Shown: piece by piece, positions 1-12,860 of the stretch
Numbering within the stretch: position 1 is the stretch's first letter
Layout: every line of letters starts with the position of its first letter
Made by a program: the position numbers and the translations under genes
The notes under the pieces: model-generated
The model's input: the letters and a program-made list of their open reading frames with translations, nothing else
Database searches by the model: none
Told to the model about the DNA's origin: nothing
Source: Lunularia cruciata
Lineage: Eukaryota; Streptophyta; Marchantiopsida; Lunulariales; Lunulariaceae
NCBI GenBank assembly: GCA_948567375.1
Contig: OX419760.1
Span: 44,268,001 to 44,332,000, forward strand
Reading direction: 5' to 3'
DNA: 64,000 nucleotides

Positions 1-1281
1 ACAGTGCCTGATTATCTGATAGGATCTTAGACAAATTTACACGTTGCTTGCGTGCTGATTGTGTTGGTGACCTGAAAGAACCAGGTTTCGTAGTTGTCTC
101 CATACATTAGATTACATTGCCACATTAGAGACATATTGTTATTGCCCCGGTTGAGTTGCTTCGCAAGAATCAAGTTTCCACTAAGGCTGAATGTGGGGAT
201 TCCTTCTCCACTGTTACACAATGAATTACTTGAAGAATGAAATATGCATGAAAAATCATACACATGGTCCGTGTTAAAGGATTCAGAAGTATTTCAAAGT
301 CATTTTTTGTTACAGGTGGTAGATATACAAAGTCACTCATAAGTCTCGGAATAAACAATCCAAAATTCATAACCCGCTCTTAAGAAACACACGAAGAGTT
401 CCGGGTGGATTGGATAAGAGAGCTGAAGGGGAAGAATAGGTGTAAAATATGTTAATATGAACTGTGTCCACCTCTTGAACAGCCGTCCTTTGATTCATCA
501 TGAGATATACTTCGACTACTAAGCATATACCCTCTGGAGTAAAACTCTAGGCCAGGATCGAGAAGGTTCCACCTTGAAAATAGAACAAAATAGAAGCATC
601 GACAACACCCCTATGTTTCGTGTGATCGCTGACGACTTGCGATGGGTGTGTTTCTACAAACCAAGAGACTGTAAACTTGAACAACACTTTTCATTGAACG
701 CTCGACATCCATCAACGTTGACTGTAGATTAGATGGATAAGTGTTGAAGGTACAGCATAGCGAGTTCAACAGCAAGAACCCGCCAGAGTGAGTACGTATA
801 CAAGGAATCTTCACCGGACTTGTACTAACAGTTGTCTCCAATCATCAAGATTGGAGTTACACTTTCTTCGGTAACTCCAATCATCAGCACAGATTACTAA
901 GTGTTGATCGAGATGTTCAAGCTATAAGTTCCGGTGCTGCTGTATTTCTCCATTTGGGGACCGTTTAACGGGATTGAAGGGTATGAGCAATGTCTGCTAT
1001 ATTAACAGCTAATACAAACGAGGATCTCGCTATGTATATGGAAGCCGCAGGTACCGAACGTGCTCGTCTTTAATCACTGAGGACAGTGTCAGTCTAAACC
1101 AACCATTGTGTATAACAATTGAAGCTTTTCATACAGGAAATTCTCTTGGAATGGTGGAAGAAGCTGTACAATATTCTACAGAGGGCAGCAACTTGATGTG
1201 CATTTTTTAAGAACTTATTCTACGACAGGTTGGACATTAACGAGACAGTTTTCTTCTCGTGCTGGAAAGCCTTCTCGCTGA
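1..1281. other. No gene recognised; downstream of UPF0114 gene
   Basis: No reading frame here resembles a known family and no convincing splice chain was found. The part next to 1281 presumably holds the 3' UTR of the minus-strand UPF0114 gene. One perfect 11-bp inverted repeat is present: ATTGGAGTTAC at 850-860 and GTAACTCCAAT at 871-881. Confidence 0.5.
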
Positions 1282-3405
1282 TCAGTGACCTTTGCCGGTA
1301 CTATGCAGCATCGACAGAAGGTAAAGACAGCTGGAAGCAAGGAGGATAGATCCTGCAAAGCAGAGGAGATCCATACCGGAATGAATTGGCACCTTTTTGC
1401 TCTTCTCAAACATCCCCACCAGAAGGATCATCACAATAACGTGACCAAGTTTTGTCTTCAACTCATCGAGAGAACGTATCTCCAGCCATTTTGGCCGTTC
1501 CTGCACCCACGATCCACTCCGAAGATCAACTACCAAGTTATCTCCAAGTTCATATGGGTTGGAGATATTACTATTGGACATGGTGTACACTGAAGACGTA
1601 TAGATGGCATACCAACGAGTCGCATATAGATTTACATTCTGTGTCCAAGTCATTGCTTCTGTGAATAAGGACAGATTCGAAGTACACACGACAACTGGTT
1701 GACAAAAAAGGAGAGATGGACTAAGAATGGACTACCTGGAGAGTGAAAAGGCCAAACAAGTTAGAACCACGGATAGTAGCTCGGGCACGACCATCTTTCT
1801 TGGACTCCGGTACGTCCAAGGTGTTAACGAAGAGCTCAAATAAACCCATGCCAAATATGAGCATTACTGTACCCATTAGGTATACATCTGCACATGATGA
1901 CACCCAAGGACGATTTGTGTCACGGATCAGAACAGTGAGCACAAGTCAAGCTGTCGTCACACTCATTCTGTGAAATTCAGTTTTTTTCCCGGTGAAGTTC
2001 TGTACCCGTTCAGGGAGCATCTACAATCAAGAATAGCGCCAGATTCCTGACATACTGGGTGGCAGAGAACTTTGAGTTGTTCTCAAACAGACAGACAATT
2101 CCTGTTTGGGTGAACTGTAATTTAGCTATCTATTTCGGAGCTAGGAAGTAAGTAACCTCGGTTTGAAGAGGTATTGTGCGTTTCAGTAACGAGAAAGACT
2201 AGTGTTTAGACTACTTACCCAGCGATCTCCAAATATGACAGTACATTGACTAGTTACTGAGCTCTACAGCAGTACTTACCAACCGCCTCAACAAGGTAGA
2301 GAATAACTTGGCTGCTTTTTATGTTGTGCATGCAAGCCCTAATGTACTCCTTGAATGAGTGCATCACAAACATGGAGCCCTGCTCAGGAAATCACATGCA
2401 GAAACCTTTTAGTTAAATGGAAGACTGATAACACAAACTACTAATAGTATTGAGATACATCGATGAATAATTCACACATCAGTGAGATGGAAAAGAAACG
2501 TCCAGCGAACCATCAGTGCTCAATGAGAGCATTTCATGAATGCAAGTGTTCATATATTAGACTTCATAAACGCACAATACTTGTGGGTGTTGTACGGATC
2601 GTTCAATAGTTACCTGAAGAAAGCAAAGCATCGAACCAGCAAGAGAGCCGAATACTCCGAACAGGGTCAAAAACCGACAGTCAAATATTGCCTGTCGTTC
2701 AGGTCAGTGACGAGAAGTTACAAGTAGCACAAATAGAAAGCTCACTAAGGTGCGGTACAAAAGCAGAAACAAAAGCAAGTCATCATGTCTTCAACAGTTA
2801 TGCAGATTAGGCCATGGTATTGTTCTACATTCGCATTCAAGAGAATATGCATTTCGCAGCTGATTAGGATGCAACCAGCGAGGACTTAGTGGCAGGATGT
2901 AAAATCAGGGGATTTAGTAATCACATTCAACTTCAGAAAAACCAAGGTGCAAGCAAGCTTCGAGCAAATTGAGCGGATTAGAAAGAGGAGGACAACTCAC
3001 CCTTTCGATGACGGCTTCGAGTTTTTGAGCCAAGGTAGGTGGAGGAGGTGGACGTGCAGTTGATCCAGAAGCGGATGGCCCCTGACCACTATTACTCGAA
3101 TCCAGCAAATTTTCTAACGTTGCTGTTGTTTCTGAATTGTCTATATAGCGAGGAATCAAACCGTCAGCTACTCCTCCATCAAATGTCGACCCTCTAATTT
3201 TCATCCTGCTTAGCTCCACAATACTAAAACCCTTAAAGCCTACAACGCCAAAAGCAGTTACATTCTGCCCCTTCATCTCCGCTCCTGAGAAAAATTTTCC
3301 ACTCTGTCTCAAGATTCTACTTGTTGTTTTAACATTATTATGGGTCTTCGTATACGATTCGGAGATTCCCTTACAACACCAAAGCTTCCTGATAGAGGTA
3401 GTCAT
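1282..3405 (-). CDS. UPF0114 family membrane protein, probably plastid-targeted (5 exons)
   Basis: Five minus-strand exons join in phase: 3405-3001, 2691-2614, 2379-2280, 1887-1736 and 1500-1282, giving a protein of 317 residues. All introns are GT-AG; the first donor reads GTGAGT and the third GTAAGT. The start at 3405 is an ATG in a good context (GCCATGAC). Residues 1 to about 45 are basic and rich in Ser/Thr with no homology, as in a chloroplast transit peptide. A Pro-rich linker (about 119-123) precedes the conserved domain. Four hydrophobic segments follow: about 140-160, 184-215 (containing DVYLMGTVMLIFGMG), 264-278 (LGHVIVMILLVGMFEKS) and 290-311. The motif RPKWLEIRSLDELKTKLGHV in the last exon is typical of plant UPF0114 proteins. 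The family is a conserved integral membrane family of unknown biochemical role. No lesion is visible and the gene looks functional. Confidence 0.9.
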
Positions 3406-5996
3406 GGCGAGGTGCACGCTCTACACGCACTTCGAAATTAGACCAGGAGCACCACTCAGTTTTCGAATTTCACTCTACTCACTCCCCAGGAATCAGAATT
3501 TTTTCGCTTGCAACTCAACCAGACTTATTTGTAGCCAATGCTCGCTTGCCCACTGCCTCTTTGCTGCTGCTGGAACTTGCTCCAAGTCGGAACAAATAGA
3601 GATTGGTAAACAAGAGCCACCAAGAAAATATCCGTTTCGAACAAGAACTGAACTAAACCTTAAGCTTGGGGGTTCGCACAGACCATCAAAGTTGGCAGAA
3701 ACCAGAAAACTGCAATCACAGCAAATTTTTTTTAACAAACTCGTAATCCCTTCACGTCCCTCGAATAGGTTGATTTACATAATCAGAAGATCCCCTGGAG
3801 CTTGCTTGCTTCTCCTCCGCCAATGTGCACTGGAAACCGAAATTCCCTACCGTCGCACGGGATATTCAACGAATCTGAATATTTTGTGAGGACCTTCAAC
3901 AACAAGCACATTCCACTGAAAGGACGTCACCTTGGTCGAGGACCACTAAATCTCTCGGTGAGATCCAATCTCAAAAAGAAGGAAGAATTGAATACCCAGA
4001 TATTTTCAGTTCAAATTCTGAGAACTGCAAGCACCAATTTGCAAAGCCAAGCCCAGCCAGTCCCTTCCTAATATATCACTCCCGGTAATTTCGCTAGTAA
4101 ATCGTCTAATGTGGACTGACCAGAGAGTTACGGGCTAGCAATCAATCAGTGATCCACCTAGACAGTCTGAGACAAGTTTCTCCTCGGAGTAATCTACCGG
4201 CTCTAAGCACCTCTCATGCTTTCGCGACATTTGGCGGCTCTCCTTGTTCAGTCCGTAAAGCGGAGCAGTTGCGCTTCTCCTTCTCGCAGAAAAAAGATGT
4301 GCGGTACGGGGAGATACAGGTGGGTCCAGCAATAATTCTTACAAGTGTCTCAGACGCGAAAACTCGTGCTCCAATGTGACAAATTCTTGGGCAAGTTGTC
4401 TGTACTTGGTTGCTCAAGTGATAGATTCCCATCAGGCAGAGCCCCATTTGTGAGATAAAAGTTGGAAATGTTCCTGGAGCAGCAGGGGATCTCCGGTCCA
4501 AAGGTGGAACAGGTCAAGGGAGAGATTTGTATCTGTCCACATACAGCATCAATACTCTGACACAGTACGTTTATGAGTCAGTATTTGAATAGGTTCATCC
4601 ATGGCCATGGAGCACTATATGATGGACAAGTTCAAAGTACTCGAGCACTACACTTAGAGTAGTGCAGCAGCAGCATCCAGGGGTTTGAATATGAAAAGAT
4701 GAAAGACATAAAAATGGCACAGCTGAGACCAAAAGATGGAGTTGCTGCTCCCCAAAAGCAATTCCTTTGAAATCGTTCTCTCCTGCCTGTAGCGAATTTG
4801 TTAACAATAGCATACATGGGAGGTGTAGCGAATATAATGAACCAATCACTCAATCACGCAACAGACGGGGGCTCGGTCTCTTAGGTCTCCCTTTGGTCAA
4901 AAGCCAGGAACAGTCCAGGAACAGGATGTGCAAAACTTCCACTTACTTACGCGAAAAGGATAAATTCCTTGGATAGAAACCCAATCTATCCAAGGAAATT
5001 TGGATCTCCAGCATCCCCCTCACATTCGATGCGACTGAGTTCGGAAGTAGTAGAGCTTCTGGATCTAATGAAGATAGGATGATTGCCGATTAATCTATTA
5101 CTGAAAGCAGTGATGTTCAGGTGGACGTTAGTGGAAGTTCATTATCACATTGATAGCGAATCATGAAAATCTCACTGAAATCCATGATTACTAACTGAAC
5201 CGGTATATGAGTCTCTGCCTCTGCAGATGCGTTGCGTTGGAGATCTCAACTGTAGGCCGGTATATACGCTGATGATTTTGATGCACGAGAATATTTGAGA
5301 TCCCCCAAGAATGTACATCTTGCATTGCCTCACACTTGACCCTGTAATCTACTTGAAGCTGTGATCTATTCGAAAGTACGCTTGGACTAAATCTAGAGGG
5401 GCGGGGGATGCTTGTACACATTGCAGAAGACTGGATCTGGGACTCACCCGCTGGTTTTCAAAAAGATAGAGCTGGCAATCGACTTTGAAGAACATGGAGT
5501 TGTGTGTGCTGCACGAAGAGAAATAAAATTTTCACCAATTTCATATCACTACATTTCATATATTATAGTTGAGAACCTGAACATCAATTCAGGTGCTATT
5601 TTGAGAATATAGAGAAGTTCTTTTATCTAGCTGCTAATCCCGGAGGAGCATCACTTCATTTATTAGTTTCAGATTGATTAAATTGATGAGAAGGAACTCA
5701 ATAATGCGATTCGCGTGTACTACTTTCTTGAGGATGAACTATTTCCGAACTTACTAGAGCGTCAAAATTACTCGGCAGAAGTTCGGATACGATCTTTGGT
5801 AATCTAAACTACTGAGCAAGTTCTTCAACCATACTGAAGATGTTGCTCCGATTCATAATGAATGAAGCAAAAGCTGATATAAGAAATTCACCTGGAGTAT
5901 AATCAGGCGAACATCAAAATGACAAGCTAACTTCTTTTGTGCTACGGATACGTGTTTCAAAATGAAAAGCTCCATGGAACTCGAGTGAAATTTATC
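3406..5996. other. Intergenic; UPF0114 promoter side and XTH 3' side
   Basis: Several short open frames occur on both strands, but none resembles a known family or has a codon pattern I would trust. The part just above 3406 should hold the UPF0114 5' UTR and promoter; the part just below 5997 should hold the XTH 3' UTR. No RNA gene or repeat was recognised. Confidence 0.4.
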
Positions 5997-6965
5997 CTAA
6001 GGCCAGTTGACGGCACACTCCGGGGGTGTGGTATAATTAAAACGCTTGTAATCCGTGCAGTAGTCGTACGTGATATAATTCGACTGAATCCACCTCAGCT
6101 CATCAACCTGCTTCGAAGTGAGATTCCTGTGAGCAATATCACCATACCAACTCGAGTACAGCTGGTTGTAGCAGTTGTGAGTCTCCCAGTCTTGGCCATT
6201 CTTCACAGTGCAAGCATCGATGTCGAACCCAGTGTACGATGCAACGAAAGGGGCCTTACTCCAGTCGCACTTGTCCCTACCCCCGCGAGTAGCCCAGGCT
6301 TCCCCGGCCCAAATGCTGGAGTAGACATACATGGGTTGGTACTCTAGGTAAGGGATACCCAGATCTTTGCTGTTGTGGAAAACTCTGATAACCTTGTCAT
6401 CCACCACAAACAAAATGAGATCATGGTTCCACAGAAATCCGTAGTCGTGGAAATCTGCAGTGGGGTCGAACCATAGATTCATCCGCTGCTCCCTGTTACC
6501 TGACCCTTCAACGAACACATTGGTCTGGAGAGTGATTGGCTGCCCACTCACATTGCCCAGAAACTCGTAATCCAGCTCACACCAGTTGGTGAAAATTGAT
6601 GCTAGGTAGAAGGATGTGACAGTGCCTGCCGAGTTGCCTCCTGCGAGCTTCAGCCTCATCGACAGGCTCCCGAAGAGGTATGGGTATTTTGATTTGAATC
6701 CAGATCCCGAAGTCTTGTCTAGAGCCAGATCCACCTTATGGCCGACTTGGCCATCAGGGTCACCAGGGAATCCCACAATGTGGTCGCCGAATGTTACAGC
6801 GAAGTCGCTCCAAAATGAAGGTCGGTTATCAAACCCTCCTCCATTACCTCCGAAGTTTGGTATGGGTGGTTTTGACCACCCACCCTGCGCTGTTGTGCCC
6901 AGAAACTGGATTGAAATCACTGCAGCACAGAAGCAGAAGTTCATGAAGATCATGTGGATCTTCAT
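5997..6965 (-). CDS. XTH: Xyloglucan endotransglucosylase/hydrolase (GH16), intronless
   Basis: A single uninterrupted frame of 322 residues. XTHs are secreted enzymes that cut and religate (or hydrolyse) xyloglucan in the cell wall. Residues 1 to about 26 form a signal peptide ending near TTAQG. The GH16 active site is the E-x-D-x-E motif WCELDYEFLGN, with E130 as predicted nucleophile, D132, and E134 as acid/base. N138 in the following NVSG is the N-glycosylation site typically found beside XTH active sites. Other family landmarks are LDKTSGSGFKSK (82-93), REQRMNLWFDPTADFH (158-173), and a C-terminal XTH domain with Cys at 233, 252, 265, 303 and 317. The N-terminal segment 28-48 is unusually Gly/Pro-rich and long, which brings the protein above the usual length of about 280-300. 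The first active-site position is Cys129 where many members have Asp or Asn. Absence of introns is notable because most XTH genes have several. A TATATA at 7148-7153 could be its promoter. Confidence 0.95.
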   Translation of the reverse strand: MKIHMIFMNFCFCAAVISIQFLGTTAQGGWSKPPIPNFGGNGGGFDNRPSFWSDFAVTFGDHIVGFPGDPDGQVGHKVDLALDKTSGSGFKSKYPYLFGSLSMRLKLAGGNSAGTVTSFYLASIFTNWCELDYEFLGNVSGQPITLQTNVFVEGSGNREQRMNLWFDPTADFHDYGFLWNHDLILFVVDDKVIRVFHNSKDLGIPYLEYQPMYVYSSIWAGEAWATRGGRDKCDWSKAPFVASYTGFDIDACTVKNGQDWETHNCYNQLYSSWYGDIAHRNLTSKQVDELRWIQSNYITYDYCTDYKRFNYTTPPECAVNWP

Positions 6966-7895
6966 GTCGCTTGATTTCTCGTCCTAGGCGTCTACACTGT
7001 ACCTCTAAGCTGGCTATGGTGAAGAATGTTGGTAGATTGTTAAGATAGTGAGGTCTAGAAGTGCACTTGTGTTCTCTCTTCCTCTTTGCTCAAGAGGGGA
7101 CAGAGATGAGATCCAGATGTTCTATGTTTCTGGAATTTCCACTTGTGTATATACCAGAAGGAAGACGAACAGGTCCAAGCAAGGCGCATGCTGTAAGCAT
7201 GCCTGAGCACCGAGCTGAGGACATGTTCAGCCATGTTCAAGTTCGAAAGCGGATTTTTAGAGAAACTGCACTCATCATGCAAAGCGATGGTTGTAAATTT
7301 AGGGCTCGTCAATCGATGATGACATCAGTCACGTTGGTCTTGTCAAATTAGACAATTTTGTGTACGCCAGCAACTGAGAGTCTGCAACATTTGTTGCACA
7401 AGTCATTCAGAAGTAGTACACACTCCGCTTTATATCGACTAAACAATTCTGTACAGCTGAATCTATTCGTTTCCAAATATGGTCCTCGTGTCCACCCTCG
7501 TCACTTGTCGATTGGGAAAATGCCTCCATGTTCAGTTGATTCAGCACTGGCATGGTCGACTGTGAAGTTCCACCGCATAAGCAGTTCAATACTCAACAAG
7601 TCCGCATTGTGAGGACTCTACGCCATCTCCATCTCAACGTACAAGGCAATCCAATAAGGCGAACTCGCAAGAAAAATTTGCCCACCTCCTGCAGAGAAAT
7701 CATGCGGGCTTTGTAGGCAGCTGGATAATTCTACACGGGCTAATGAGAGGGTACTTGTCCCTAGTTCAACTTGACCATACTTGAGCAGCAGCTGAGATGC
7801 TAGTTATTCATTGTTCATCCCATTCCATCATGTACCATGCATAATCTTCACTTCCCACTTTGGTGACATGTTTTACAAAGCTATCATCATCTTTA
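6966..7895. other. XTH upstream region
   Basis: No gene recognised. This is the promoter side of the XTH gene. A TATATA core at 7148-7153 (either strand) lies about 180 bp upstream of the XTH start codon and is a possible TATA box, with low confidence. Confidence 0.35.
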
Positions 7896-7908
7896 GTTAA
7901 CTTTGATC

Positions 7909-8006
7909 ATCGAGTTAACATTGGGGGTTAGCCCCATTTTATCTCTTATGTCTCATCTTTGTCTTCCCATTCTTGTGTTATTTTACGTGGTCCCTTTTTA
8001 TTCTTT
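7909..8006 (+). mobile_element. Short 5'-truncated LINE insertion (3' tail only) with target-site duplication
   Basis: A 98-bp insert is bounded by a perfect 13-bp direct repeat, GTTAACTTTGATC, at 7896-7908 and 8007-8019. It contains the hairpin-bearing tail sequence GGGGGTTAGCCCCATTTTA that recurs at the 3' ends of the larger LINE copies in this window. Variable-length target duplications and extreme 5' truncation are typical of target-primed reverse transcription. Confidence 0.75.
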
Positions 8007-8469
8007 GTTAACTTTGATCTAGTTATTGAGAATACTGAAATTTGGAAAACACATTCAAATTATATCATACTGTAGTATAGATTTAGAATTCATTCTCTTA
8101 ATATGAAGATAAATAAATATATAAATAATACACATAAGAAAAGAGAAAAAGTACAAGTGCGGAAGGAGAAAAGAGCATAAGGCCAATAGTCCCAAGTATC
8201 CAAGAAAGAAAGATCGAAAAGTACTAGAGGGAAAAGAAAAGAAAATACAAACAAGAGCGAGATGAAAAAGGATCATGAGGCCACACAGTCTCAAGCGTCA
8301 AAAACACCCTATAGTCTCAAGTCGTCAAGAAAGAAAGACATATAGAAATATAGTCTATTCATAAAACGGTGTAATAGAGATCCTCCGATATCCGATAGTA
8401 TGTCTTGGTAGATGGGGAAGAGAATGCTAATATATAACTCTTCAATATACCCTTTCGATATACCTCTTC

Positions 8470-9440
8470 TATTCCTATATGCTACATTCTCTCCTAGTTT
8501 ACTTGTGCATTCCTCAAGTTCCTAGAGCACGTCTTCGCTCTTGTTCCGGCCAGGGTGCAGACTCTTGGATCCTAGCTTGATCGTGCATCAGGGCATTCTG
8601 ACTGCCACCAGCTACTTTCTCTACAGCGATGAGATTTTCTTAGGTTTTGTTCATCTATCCGCATCTTCATTACTCACTTATGAATGTGGTTCTCCATCAG
8701 ATCCAATAGTGGTCTACATGACATGGTGTCTTTTTGGAAGACAAAGGATAACTACCCATGATGTTATTAGAGATATAGTGTTTGCTATACCACGAGAGAG
8801 TGGATACTTGGCTGGGAGGGAGTGTTCATATGCTTTGCATACGATATGTAACAAGACAGACTTATACTTGATCTGAGATGATCAGGTGACAATAGCGAAT
8901 GTCGTGGTTACGGACTCTATGCGGGATACAGTTTCGGAGGGAGTGATTACCCATCCCCCTTGATGGGTGGCGAGTGTAGCAACAGGTCGCAAGGTCTCCA
9001 AATATAGGGGCATACAACAAGGTCACCTCTTTGTTCCTCTAGCCTTGGAATTATATGGAGCCATGTGCACTACGTTTTACATATTCTTTCAAGGAGTGCA
9101 TGAGAGCTTATCATGTCAGGTGCCAAGGTGTACCACTCTCACTCTCATAATTTGTAGCATATTTTAGACTATGTGTGTCTATTGCTCTACATAGGGCAGC
9201 AGGTTGGTGCAATCGATAGGAGAGAAATCACATTAGGTGATGTTGCTTCGGATACTCCATATGTATATAGACTGTGCGACTTATATAGCTCGGATCTCTT
9301 AGGTACAATAGGGCGGATTTCTCATATAGACTCTATTGAGGCTTAGCCCCATTTTACCTTTTTTTTTTTTTCTCTCTCCTTTGTACTGCTTGATGGGGTC
9401 TTCCTATCCATCGTTTTCTCAACGCGGTCGCCTTCTTTTC
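8470..9440 (+). mobile_element. 5'-truncated LINE (non-LTR retrotransposon) copy A, decayed
   Basis: The segment aligns along its whole length with the copy at 43390-44905. It encodes remnants of the C-terminal part of a LINE ORF2, including a degenerate CxC...H...C zinc-finger-like block near 8686-8745. The first Cys and the His have become Tyr through G-to-A or C-to-T changes. A stretch SGYLAGREC follows, then stops. The 3' end carries GAGGCTTAGCCCCATTTTACC and a pyrimidine tract at about 9336-9376, followed by roughly 70 bp of tail. Imperfect direct repeats at about 8465-8480 and 9433-9447 (CTTCTATTCCTATATG and CTTCTTTTCCTATTG) may be the target-site duplication. Non-functional. Confidence 0.7.
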
Positions 9441-9540
9441 CTATTGAACAATTCTCTTGATGAACAATCAATTGCAGACGTCCGTGTCATCGCGTTTGGA
9501 CCGAAGCCAAGATCGCTCGCTCGAGTAGCGGACGTCTAAC

Positions 9541-11261
9541 TTTCTAGACTACAAACCTTTGCTTTTGCTCTGTGATATGTCTTCGAAAAGGGTTTAGGGT
9601 GATACGACACATACAAATTCGTTAAATTGTATAACAGCTAATGGGTAAGGGGACGGACCGTCGATATTTCTTTGGATACTACTTTAGTCCCGCGTATGAT
9701 GCAAAGGGCCGAAAGAACCTGCGGAAACATACGCGGTCCCCCCTCCCACCTTTTTCCCCCGTTTCTAACAGCAATTCCGTCCATTGTCCCATCCCGTTAA
9801 GTACTATCATTGGTTTCCAAATATAGTTTTGTCCATGGTCTCCATCCGTTATCCCATCCCAAGGACACTTCCGGTTTAACGTCCCCTAGTATCTATTTTA
9901 GTAGCATGTGAGAGTCACCATAAAGGTAAGAAAGATTATGAGGCATTGAGTTTTATATTTGAATTTAAAACGATAAATGATAAAGTAAAAATTCCTTATT
10001 TTAAAAAATAAAAAATTTATTTATAGATTAATTTTTAAAATTACCATAATTTTTTGATTTAAATTTTTAAAATTTTTAATATAACTATTAGAATAAAATT
10101 ATGTGTTATTTATTACGTATTATGGAGAATTCTTATCACTACTCTGTCAATCCTTTACATGTCATTCATACTAATTATAAAACATATCTCAAATTATTAT
10201 GTATTAATATAATAATGTCAGTTGGAATTTTAAATAATTTTCATTAATAGAGATTCATAGATCAATCATTAAAATCATACATCTACCTCAAACTGATATG
10301 ATGGAACTAACATGACACATAAATATAAGAATAAATCAAAAATATAAGTAGCTTATTTCAAATATTCCATAACTTATTCTATATTGATATTGATATTCAT
10401 AATACATCATATTAGAAAATTAAAATTTATTACAATTTATTTCAAATATTACTTATATTTCATAATAATATTCTTATATTGCATTTTTAGTAGTATTTAT
10501 TATATTAAATTAGATATTATAGTTATATACTTATTCATACTTAGATATCAAAAAAAAATTAAAATTTATGTTAAGGAACTCAAATTCGAATTTATTTTAT
10601 TTTTCTCATCTTTATAAGCTTAAAAAACGTTATAAATAATAACGGTTTGTTTCTTAGTAGCTTTAATTAACTGTAAACCTCATAGTAGTATTATGACTAC
10701 TTTTGTCCTTGAAAGGTTAAGTGGTTACTTTCCATCATCTTTAGTCCAAAAGATATTTGAAATATCCTATTTGAAATATATGCATTATTTAGAAGATGTT
10801 GCTTGATATGACATCCTATTGAACTATCTAGAACTTCTTGTGTAACTTAGAATTTTTCTAGAATGAATTTTATACTTAAAAATATGAACTTGAAGCCTAT
10901 GAAGAAATAGTTCTATAAAGCTTATTAATTACTACTTTGAGATTGGTTATTTTGTGTCTAAAGGAAATGCTAGAATGATTTTAAGTATTGATCTAATGAC
11001 TAAAAGTCCTTTTAGCTAGACTACTTCCAAGAATTAAATTTTTAGTTTTAACTTATATAAATAGAAAACTTTAAAATTAAAAAATAATTAAAAAATAAAT
11101 TATTGCTTCAAATAATTTAAATATCTAGTTTTAAATAAAATTTGTTGAATAAAATGTACATGAAAAATTACATTCTTCAATTATAATCAACTTTGTATAT
11201 GGTATAAGTATACGATGTTCAAAATAAAAATTCATGTGTATAAGGTATCTAATAATAGAGA
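9541..11261. other. AT-rich intergenic DNA
   Basis: Composition drops sharply to very AT-rich near 9.9 kb. No gene, RNA or recognisable repeat was found. Open frames here are short and low-complexity. Confidence 0.5.
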
Positions 11262-11420
11262 GAAAGGAGACTGCATAGAAACGAGAAGGCTGTGTAGATC
11301 CAATCAAACCTTACAAGGGTGAGAGAAAAGAAGTAAAATGGGGCTCAGCCCCAATAGTATCAATATGAGAAATCTTCCTTAGTGCACCAAAGATAGATAA
11401 GATGTAATATCTACTTAAGT
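11262..11420 (-). mobile_element. LINE 3'-tail fragment, reverse orientation
   Basis: On the minus strand the sequence reads TTTCTCAT, then ATTGGGGCTGAGCCCC and ATTTTAC, then a CT-rich stretch, a block resembling CCTTGTACGGCTTGATGGG and a terminal GCAGTCTCCTTTC. This matches the end of the LINE copies at 9336-9440 and 44800-44900. Only the last 130-160 bp are recognisable. Confidence 0.65.
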
Positions 11421-12860
11421 TATCAAGTTCTAGAGTACTTTAAAATCATAAATTAATCTTTAAATAAATTTAATTATAAACTTGTCACAGACTGAGGAGT
11501 CTTAAAATTTTTAACAATTTCACTATTATATGTATAAGATATTAATCTTACATCATGTTAATATAAGACCTAAGCCTTGTGTTGTGACCCACCTTGGCTT
11601 CACTAGAGCAAAATTCAAATTTTTTTTACCAGTTTTGTAATTTCAGTATGTAGCAATGCAAAAGGTTGTGAACAAAGCCAAAAAAAATGGTGTTACTTGT
11701 TTGACTAGCACCTCACAAAGTGAATAATTCCCTCATACAACGACTACAAGCTAGTTCAATAGCACAAGGATCAAGTGTTTGCATTGTGATTGTGCTTTCT
11801 TGAGAGACATATAGTCCTTACCAAGATCAGCAATACAAACTATCCTAAGAATACAAGGATGATGACATCATATTGTCATGAAGTTTTGTCATTACCAGGT
11901 CATTTTGTTAGTGGATACAAAGTTCCATCAATACAGAATTCTGTCGTTAGATGACACGCCACCAAATGGCATGCCATAGAAAATCATGCCTCCCACATGA
12001 ACGCACCACAAGAACACATACTCCTGACCATTTGGTACCAAGCAACACGCATTTGGGACATGTCTGTGACCTTTCACCAACCACAGTGATGGATGAAGGA
12101 CATACCGATTTTGTCAAGGCTATAAAATGATGATCCTAAGCCACAAGGAGACATTTTTTTTCCTTTTCAGTCTTTTTGCAATCAAATGTCATGCAACATA
12201 GGAATCCATCCTTGCTATAGACAAGAATCACATTTTCACTAATGAAGTGAAAAAAACAAGAGAGTTTGTGTAAGAAGGTGTTGGTGAAAAGGTAGGTTCT
12301 TGAGTCAGAGTAATTAGCAATAGTACAGAGAACTTTGAAGGAGAGAAGGCAAGAGCAGTATGAAGGAATAGTTAGCAAACCTTCAGAAATTTCCAAGTGG
12401 GGTTTCCACTACAGATTTGACTACCTAAAGAGTTGGAATCTAGGGTTCTTGCTCTTGCTCTTGGATTGGAGTTTTTCAAATGTCACCCTACTAGAGTAGA
12501 TTTATAGTAAGCTTGATGTGAGTGGCAAGACATTGAGAGGAAGTAAGATGATGTGGATAGAAAACCATTGGCAATGAGTGTTAGGAGAGGAGTGCTCTCT
12601 GTTTGGCCAAATACACATGGACACTTCACATGGCCGCCCAAGGGAGATTGTAATGACAAAGTATAATTGTTATCAACATTAAATAATCATATGACCATGG
12701 TGCTATTTTGTTCAAAGGGAAGGACCAGAGGAGAAAGATGCGGTGATTACTATCTCCAAACTAAAAAGGACTTTGTTAGAGACATTAGCTTTTGTAAACT
12801 TTGTCTTAGGAATGCATAACAAAGAGATGGGGTAGTCAGAAATGAAGAATGATGATGAAA
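11421..12860. other. AT-rich DNA without a recognised gene
   Basis: No reading frame here matches a family I know. The region is probably decayed repeat sequence related to the degenerate frames that follow it. Confidence 0.4.

Noticed and set aside
3404-4071. Plus-strand frames divergent from the UPF0114 start
   Set aside because: No homology, and they overlap the transit-peptide exon and presumed 5' UTR. They could be an unknown divergent gene but nothing supports it.
6616-6987. Plus-strand frame opposite the XTH gene
   Set aside because: Antisense shadow of a clear GH16 gene.
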